This document shows, one piece after another, positions 59,244 to 64,000 of a DNA stretch of 64,000 bases; the first letter of the stretch is position 1, and every line of letters begins with the position of its first letter. The notes below the pieces were generated by a model that ran no database searches, had not been told where the DNA came from, and saw only the letters and a list, made by a program, of their open reading frames with translations. The DNA comes from Mycolicibacterium chlorophenolicum (GTDB lineage: Bacteria; Actinomycetota; Actinomycetes; Mycobacteriales; Mycobacteriaceae). The translations under genes and the position numbers were made by a program. The stretch is taken from positions 315,154 to 379,153 of the forward strand of contig NZ_JYNL01000023.1 in the NCBI RefSeq assembly GCF_001044235.1, read 5' to 3'.

Positions 59244-60143
59244 CTAGAAGTAGCGGGGGAACGGCGTCCAGTCGGGGTCGCGCTTCTCCAGGAAGGCGTC
59301 GCGGCCCTCGACGGCCTCGTCGGTCATGTACGCCAGCCGCGTCGCCTCGCCCGCGAACAGCTGCTGGCCCACCAGCCCGTCGTCGAGCAGATTGAACGCG
59401 TACTTCAACATCCGGATGGCCTGCGGCGATTTGCCGTTGATCTCCGAAGCCCATTGCAGCGCAACGTTTTCCAGCTCGGCATGGTCGGCGACCTCGTTGA
59501 CTGCGCCCATCGCGTGCATCTGCTCGGCGGTGTAGGGCCGGCCCAGGAAGAAGATCTCGCGGGCGAACTTCTGCCCGGTCTGTCGGGCCAGATACGCCGA
59601 TCCGAAGCCGCCGTCGAAGCTGCCCACGTCGGCGTCGGTCTGCTTGAACCGGGCGTGCTCGCGGGAGGCGAGCGTCAGGTCGCAGACGACGTGCAGCGAG
59701 TGCCCGCCGCCGGCGGCCCAGCCGTTGACGAGACAGATCACCGGCTTGGGCATGAACCGGATGAGGCGCTGCACCTCGAGGATGTGCAGCCGGCCGGCCC
59801 GCGCCGGATCGACGGTCTCGGCGGTCTCGCCGGCGGCGTACTGGTAGCCGGAGCGGCCGCGGATGCGCTGGTCTCCGCCGGAGCAGAACGCCCAGCCGCC
59901 GTCCTTGGGCGACGGGCCGTTGCCGGTCAGCAGCACCACGCCGACGTCGGAGCTCATCCGGGCGTGGTCGAGCGCGCGGTAGAGCTCGTCGACGGTGTGC
60001 GGACGGAATGCGTTGCGCACCTCTGGGCGGTCGAACGCGACGCGCACCGTCGGCTGGCTGATGTGGCGGTGGTAGGTGATGTCGGTCAGGTCCTCGAAGC
60101 CGGCCACCGGCTCCCACAGACTGGCGTCGAACGGATTGCTCAC
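59244..60143 (-). CDS. menB: 1,4-dihydroxy-2-naphthoyl-CoA synthase
   Basis: 299 residues, GTG start. Crotonase fold with FCSGGDQRIRGRSGYQY, oxyanion loop GWAAGGGHSLHVVCDLTLAS, and the MenB signature QTDADVGSFDGGFGSAYLAR. It closes the naphthoquinone ring of OSB-CoA in menaquinone synthesis. It follows the Ddn-type gene by 3 bp. Confidence 0.96.
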   Translation of the reverse strand: MSNPFDASLWEPVAGFEDLTDITYHRHISQPTVRVAFDRPEVRNAFRPHTVDELYRALDHARMSSDVGVVLLTGNGPSPKDGGWAFCSGGDQRIRGRSGYQYAAGETAETVDPARAGRLHILEVQRLIRFMPKPVICLVNGWAAGGGHSLHVVCDLTLASREHARFKQTDADVGSFDGGFGSAYLARQTGQKFAREIFFLGRPYTAEQMHAMGAVNEVADHAELENVALQWASEINGKSPQAIRMLKYAFNLLDDGLVGQQLFAGEATRLAYMTDEAVEGRDAFLEKRDPDWTPFPRYF

Positions 60144-60146
60144 CCG

Positions 60147-60587
60147 TCAGACGCTATCGAACCGGAACACCGAGCAGCGCCCGGCCAGCGCCTCGAACTC
60201 GTCGGGGTTCGGTCCGGTGACCAGTCCCGCGTTCTTCATGAAGCTCACCCCGGTCGGTACCAGGATCGGGAACTGCCGCAGCAGCGGGCGCGCCTCCTCG
60301 GCGGGCAGCTCGATCATCCGCACCGGCTCGCGCACCTTGCCGCGCGTCAGCACCGCGTCCGGGTTGGCTTGGGCGTTGCGCACCCAGTCGGCGCCGGGGA
60401 AGCCGCCGACGACGTAACGCTTCCCGTCGACCTCGAACGGTGTGATGGGGGTGGACCGCGGCTGACCGGACGTGCGGCCCGTCACGGTCAGCACCATCGG
60501 TCCGTCTTTGATCAGCCCGATGCGCGACCCGGCGATCAGCACTTTGTTCAACGGCTTGAGCCACCACGGCGGCTGGGGATCGGCCAT
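60147..60587 (-). CDS. Ddn/F420-type nitroreductase family protein
   Basis: 146 residues from the ATG at 60587. PWWLKPLNKVLIAGSRIGLI, VLTVTGRTSGQPRSTPITPF, RYVVGGFPGADWVRNAQANP and REPVRMIELPAEEARPLLRQ are typical. Location immediately before menB fits a quinone-linked F420 enzyme (Ddn acts on menaquinone analogues), though this is inference. Confidence 0.88.
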   Translation of the reverse strand: MADPQPPWWLKPLNKVLIAGSRIGLIKDGPMVLTVTGRTSGQPRSTPITPFEVDGKRYVVGGFPGADWVRNAQANPDAVLTRGKVREPVRMIELPAEEARPLLRQFPILVPTGVSFMKNAGLVTGPNPDEFEALAGRCSVFRFDSV

Positions 60588-60607
60588 GGTGTCGACGGTA
60601 GGCGAAA

Positions 60608-61315
60608 TCAGATCTGGATGCCGTGGGGCCACAGCGCCGCGACCAGCCCGTCGCGGCGCTCCCGCGTCGGCAGCGGGTCGACGAGCGCGAACGCGCAGCC
60701 CAGCGCGCGGGCGCCGCCGTCGGCCTCGTCGCTGTCGCCGACCATCAGCGCCCGCTCGGCGGGCACCCCGACCTGCTCCAGCGCCGCGGTGAAGATGGCC
60801 GGGTCGGGTTTGACGGCGCCGACTTCGAACGACAGCACGAACGCGTCGACGTCGCCGGCCACGCCGATCGTCTCGAACGCCGGCCGGATGTCGAACGCGA
60901 TGTTGGACACCACCGCGGTCTTGATTCCGCGCTCGCGCAGACCGGCGAGCACGGTCGCGGTGTCCGGGTAAGGCGTCCAGTACGCCGGGTCGATCACCTT
61001 GGCGTACAACGCTTCCGCGTGATGACGGGCAAGCCCGGACTCGCGCAGCACGTGCAGGTACGCCTCCCGATGAAGGTGCGGGGCGAGGTCGCGGTTGACC
61101 CAGGCCTGCAACGCCTCGGGAGTCATCGACACCGAGCGGCCGGTGGGGGCGGTCAGCCGGCGCACCAGCTCGGCCTGCACGTGTTCGTCCACCTCCCGGT
61201 TGTCGGGGGTGTCGAGCTCCATGCCCGCGAACCAGCTCTCGTCCTCCTCGAGACGGAACAGGGTGCCCGAGAAGTCGAACAGCACAGCTTGCAGATCTGT
61301 CACGGCGTCGCCCAC
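60608..61315 (-). CDS. HAD-superfamily hydrolase
   Basis: 235 residues. Nucleophile motif LFDFSGTLFRLEEDESWFAG (D-x-S-G-T, with Ser at the third position instead of the usual Asp), motif II VVSNIAFD, Lys in GAVKPDPAIF and motif IV MVGDSDEADGGARALGC. A GTG at 61303 is an alternative start. Phosphatase-like; the Ser substitution in the first motif is unusual for phosphatases. Substrate unknown. Confidence 0.9.
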   Translation of the reverse strand: MGDAVTDLQAVLFDFSGTLFRLEEDESWFAGMELDTPDNREVDEHVQAELVRRLTAPTGRSVSMTPEALQAWVNRDLAPHLHREAYLHVLRESGLARHHAEALYAKVIDPAYWTPYPDTATVLAGLRERGIKTAVVSNIAFDIRPAFETIGVAGDVDAFVLSFEVGAVKPDPAIFTAALEQVGVPAERALMVGDSDEADGGARALGCAFALVDPLPTRERRDGLVAALWPHGIQI

Positions 61316-61366
61316 GTCCCCATCGTGCCAGGTGTGAAAACGTCGCTGAACGGCTAATTAAGGGCC

Positions 61367-62068
61367 ATGCGCTTCTCCGCGACGGCTCCGTCGCAGATCG
61401 TCGTCGTGGTGCCCGCCCACAACGAAGCCGCTCACCTGCCCGCCTGCCTGCGTGCGCTGGCCACGGCGGCGCTGGCCGTCTCCGCTCCGGTCCTGACGGT
61501 CGTGGTGCTCGACAGCTGCGACGACGGCAGCGAGCAGTTGGCGGGGGAGTTCGGTCCCGACGTGCACTTCGTCTCGGTGGAGGCCGGCAACGTCGGTGCG
61601 GCGCGCGCGGCAGGCTTCGCCTACGCGCGGGGAATCCACGACGACGACGCGGCGACCTGGTACGCGACGACCGACGCCGACAGCCAGGTCGACGCAGACT
61701 GGCTGGTGCGGATGACGGCGCCGGGAGCCGACATGGTGCTCGGGGTGGTCCGGGTGCCGTCGTGGCGCAACTTCTCGGCGGCGGTCGTCCGTCGCTACCT
61801 GAGCGCCTACAGATCCGGCGGGCCCGGCCATCACCACGTGCACGGCGCCAACATGGGCTTCCGTGCCGACGCCTACTGGCATGTCGGTGGGTTCCGGCCG
61901 CTCGAGACCGGTGAGGACGTCGACCTCGTGGACCGCGTCAAGGCCGCGGGCCTGCTGGTCCACCGCGACAGCAACCTGTCGGTGGCGACCTCCGATCGCG
62001 CCGAGGGGCGCGCCCCGAACGGATTCGCCGGCCACCTCAGGGGATTGTCGCGAAAAGCGGCCTCGTGA
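61367..62068 (+). CDS. GT2-family glycosyltransferase
   Basis: 233 residues. IVVVVPAHNEAAHLPACLRA, VVVLDSCDDGSEQLA, nucleotide-sugar motif WYATTDADSQVDADWLVRM, and ETGEDVDLVDRVKAAG. First gene of a coupled operon with an acyl-CoA dehydrogenase-like protein, a PIG-L deacetylase and a methyltransferase, suggesting sugar-containing lipid or glycoside assembly. Confidence 0.93.
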   Translation: MRFSATAPSQIVVVVPAHNEAAHLPACLRALATAALAVSAPVLTVVVLDSCDDGSEQLAGEFGPDVHFVSVEAGNVGAARAAGFAYARGIHDDDAATWYATTDADSQVDADWLVRMTAPGADMVLGVVRVPSWRNFSAAVVRRYLSAYRSGGPGHHHVHGANMGFRADAYWHVGGFRPLETGEDVDLVDRVKAAGLLVHRDSNLSVATSDRAEGRAPNGFAGHLRGLSRKAAS

Positions 62069-63006
62069 GCACAGGGTTGGTCACGGAGTGGCTGGTCTCG
62101 GGTGAGCTCGACCTGCCGCTGCCGGGCCGTGGCTCCACCGCCCTGCGCTGGCAGCGGCTGGCGGCGATGGCGGAGGTGGACGTGACCGCCGGACGGCTCG
62201 CCGAGGCGCATGCAGACGCGGTCGCCATTCTCGCCGAGCTCGGCGGTCCCCGTCCGGAGCCGGGCCAGTGGTGGGGTGTGTGGGCTGCGGAGGCCGGCGA
62301 CGCGGTGTTGTCGGCGCGCGATGACGACGGTGCGGTCCGGCTGTCGGGCACCAAGGTCTGGTGCTCGGGCGCGGCCCTGTGCTCGCACGCTCTGGTCACC
62401 GCGCAGCTGCCGTCGGGGGAGCGGGGACTGTTCGCCGTCGACCTCGGCGCGCCCGGGGTGCGGCCCCTGCCCAGCACCTGGCGCAACGCCGGCATGGCCG
62501 ACTCCGACACCCGATCGGTGCACTTCGAGGACGCCCCGGCTGTCGTCGTCGGCGAGCCGGGGGAGTACCTGACCCGGCCCGGGTTCTGGCAGGGCGGAGC
62601 GGGTGTGGCGGCGTGCTGGCTCGGTGGCGCACGCGCGGTCGCCGCGCCGCTGTACGCGCGGGCGGCGGCGGACAAGGCCGACGCACACGCGCTGGCGCAC
62701 CTGGGCGCGGTCGACGCGGCGCTGGCCTGCGCGGAGGCGACGCTGACCGCGGTCGCCGGCGACGTCGACGCGGATCCCGAAAACCGTTCCGGACGTGCAG
62801 AACTGCTGGCCCGTCGGGCCCGCGCGGTGGTCGAGACCGCGGTGGACGAGGCGATCTCGCGGACGGGCCGCGCGCTGGGGCCGGCGCCGCTGTGCCTGGA
62901 CCCCGAGCACGCGCGGCGGGTGGCCGACCTCTCGGTCTACGTGCGGCAGAGCCACGCCGAACGGGACCTGGAACGACTCGGTGTGCTCGCCGGAGCGTCG
63001 CCATGA
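62065..63006 (+). CDS. Acyl-CoA dehydrogenase-like protein
   Basis: 313 residues, shorter than standard ACADs (~380). GTG start overlapping the previous TGA. RLSGTKVWCSGAALCSHALV and MADSDTRSVHFEDAP match the middle domain; the helical C-terminal domain ends DLSVYVRQSHAERDLERLG. The N-terminal helical domain is reduced. Likely a flavoprotein, but the activity may have diverged. Confidence 0.85.
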   Translation: MSTGLVTEWLVSGELDLPLPGRGSTALRWQRLAAMAEVDVTAGRLAEAHADAVAILAELGGPRPEPGQWWGVWAAEAGDAVLSARDDDGAVRLSGTKVWCSGAALCSHALVTAQLPSGERGLFAVDLGAPGVRPLPSTWRNAGMADSDTRSVHFEDAPAVVVGEPGEYLTRPGFWQGGAGVAACWLGGARAVAAPLYARAAADKADAHALAHLGAVDAALACAEATLTAVAGDVDADPENRSGRAELLARRARAVVETAVDEAISRTGRALGPAPLCLDPEHARRVADLSVYVRQSHAERDLERLGVLAGASP

Positions 63007-63770
63007 CGGCCGCGCGGGTGGGAAATGGTGCGCGGCTGTCGGCGCAGCCCGTCCCCGACGGCGGCACCCCGACGCAGACCTGGGTCGACGCCGGGCTGCA
63101 GTTGCCGGAACTGGATCTGACGACCTGTCGGGAGCTGGTGGTGGTCGGTGCCCATCCCGACGACGAGACACTGGGTTTCGGTGCGACGGCGGCGCTGCTC
63201 GCCGAGTCCGGGGTGCGCGCGCAGATCGTGTCGGCCACCGACGGCGGCGCGGCCTACCCGGAACTGTCTCTGCTGCAACGGTATCGGCTCGAGCAGACGC
63301 GACGGGAGGAGCTGAGGCGCGCGGCCGGTGTGCTGGGCCTGTATGCGCCGGTCAGCCTCGGCCTCCCTGACGGGCAGGTGGCGGCGCACGAGCAGCGACT
63401 CGCCGATCTGCTCGTCGAGATCCTCGACGGAAAGCCGCCCGGCACGTGGTGCGCCGCGCCGTGGCGGGGTGACGGTCATCCCGATCACGAGGCGGTGGGC
63501 AGGGCGGCCGCGGTCGCGGTCGAGCAGACCGGGGCGGTGCTGGTGGAGTATCCGGTGTGGATGTGGCACTGGGCGCGGCCCGGCGACACGGCGGTGCCCT
63601 GGGGGCGTGCCCACATGACGCGTCTGACGGAAGCGGCGCTGGAGCGCAAGCAACGCGCGGCGCGGTGCTTCGAAAGCCAGTTCACCGCACCGACTCCCGG
63701 CGGCGAACCGGTGCTTCCGCCCGCGGTCGTGCACCGGCTGTTGACCGTCGGCGAGGTGGCGTTCCGGTGA
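63003..63770 (+). CDS. PIG-L/LmbE-family deacetylase
   Basis: 255 residues. Zinc-binding motif VVVGAHPDDETLGFGATAAL and a second His pair in GDGHPDHEAVGRAAAV. Family members remove N-acetyl from GlcNAc-type sugars (for example MshB). Fits a deacetylation step after the upstream glycosyltransferase. ATGA coupled. Confidence 0.93.
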   Translation: MTAARVGNGARLSAQPVPDGGTPTQTWVDAGLQLPELDLTTCRELVVVGAHPDDETLGFGATAALLAESGVRAQIVSATDGGAAYPELSLLQRYRLEQTRREELRRAAGVLGLYAPVSLGLPDGQVAAHEQRLADLLVEILDGKPPGTWCAAPWRGDGHPDHEAVGRAAAVAVEQTGAVLVEYPVWMWHWARPGDTAVPWGRAHMTRLTEAALERKQRAARCFESQFTAPTPGGEPVLPPAVVHRLLTVGEVAFR

Positions 63771-64000
63771 GTGCCCGGTTGCCCGACGCCTACTTCGACC
63801 GGATGTACGCCGACGCCGACGACCCATGGTCGCTGGGGACGCGGTGGTACGAACAGCGCAAGTACGCGATCACCACAGCCGTGCTGCCGTACCGGCGATA
63901 CCGGCACGCCTTCGAGCCCGGCTGCTCGGTCGGCGTGCTCACCGAACTGCTGACCCGGCGCTGTGACCGCGTCACGAGCACCGACGTCAGCATCGCGGCA
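63767..64000 (+). CDS. SAM-dependent (NodS-like) methyltransferase, 5' part only
   Basis: 78 codons are present before the window ends. GTG overlaps the PIG-L stop. YFDRMYADADDPWSLGTRWY, RKYAITTAVLPYRRYRHAFE and PGCSVGVLTELLTRRCDRVT are the start of a NodS-like methyltransferase; the glycine motif binds SAM. It likely modifies the amine exposed by the deacetylase. Confidence 0.88.
   Translation, partial: MSARLPDAYFDRMYADADDPWSLGTRWYEQRKYAITTAVLPYRRYRHAFEPGCSVGVLTELLTRRCDRVTSTDVSIAA

Noticed and set aside
1..64000. CRISPR arrays, rRNA operons and insertion sequences
   Set aside because: No regularly spaced repeats, no rRNA-like sequence and no transposase frame were found. The only recombinase is the tyrosine integrase.

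Overview
The window is high-GC actinobacterial DNA with GTG/TTG starts and dense ATGA/GTGA-coupled operons. Gene order from about 21.8 to 60 kb follows the Mycobacterium tuberculosis Rv0524-Rv0548c neighbourhood: hemL, phosphatase, TlpA-like thioredoxin, ccdA, resB, ccsA, ParA-like ATPase, DUF4229, menA, MTA phosphorylase, galE2-like, glycosyltransferase, DUF2064, membrane protein, menE, DUF3349, pit, VOC, SDR, menB. A Mycolicibacterium-type rapid-growing mycobacterium fits best. The first 24 bases are an exact Illumina TruSeq adapter end, so base 1 is a contig edge with uncut adapter.

0-5.5 kb is chromosomal: a truncated TetR-like regulator, an acidic small protein, a PNPOx-fold protein coupled to a cytochrome P450, two tandem GjpA-like porin-family genes that look like a recent duplication, and a divergent pair of Ddn/F420-type genes.

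5.54-21.76 kb is an integrated element of about 16.2 kb. It is bounded by the 11-bp direct repeat CTACACCCTGT and sits in the intergenic region before hemL, not in a tRNA. It carries a tyrosine integrase, a DUF3987 replication-type protein, a chain of tiny overlapping Cys-rich genes, an HK97-fold major capsid protein, and a small-terminase-like HTH protein. I found no portal, large terminase, prohead protease or tail gene. Cargo is a two-gene defence operon (a 1614-aa single-chain restriction-modification enzyme of the ISP type plus an ApeA-like HEPN protein), a small operon ending in a voltage-sensor-only membrane protein, and a two-TM membrane protein. Its layout resembles the phiRv1/phiRv2 prophage-like elements, but it is reduced to a capsid and has defence cargo.

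21.8-29.8 kb holds haem and cytochrome c maturation (hemL, TlpA-like, CcdA, ResB, CcsA) followed by small conserved genes. 29.8-34.7 kb is a six-gene MoxR-DUF58-VWA operon. 34.8-41.9 kb holds menA, an EmbA/B/C-like arabinosyltransferase, MTA phosphorylase, an epimerase and a nitronate monooxygenase. 42-43.7 kb is a two-component system. 43.8-48.6 kb is a glycosyltransferase/DUF2064/methyltransferase/molybdopterin oxidoreductase operon facing a multispanning membrane protein.

48.9-52.8 kb is an Asp23/Gls24 envelope-stress operon with a phospholipase D-like enzyme and CsbD. 52.8-60.6 kb holds menE, a pit transporter flanked by two DUF3349 genes, a VOC protein, an acyl-CoA synthetase, an SDR, menB and another Ddn-type gene. 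60.6-64 kb holds a HAD hydrolase and the start of a GT2/acyl-CoA dehydrogenase/PIG-L deacetylase/methyltransferase operon that runs off the end. I recognised no tRNA, rRNA, CRISPR array or insertion sequence.
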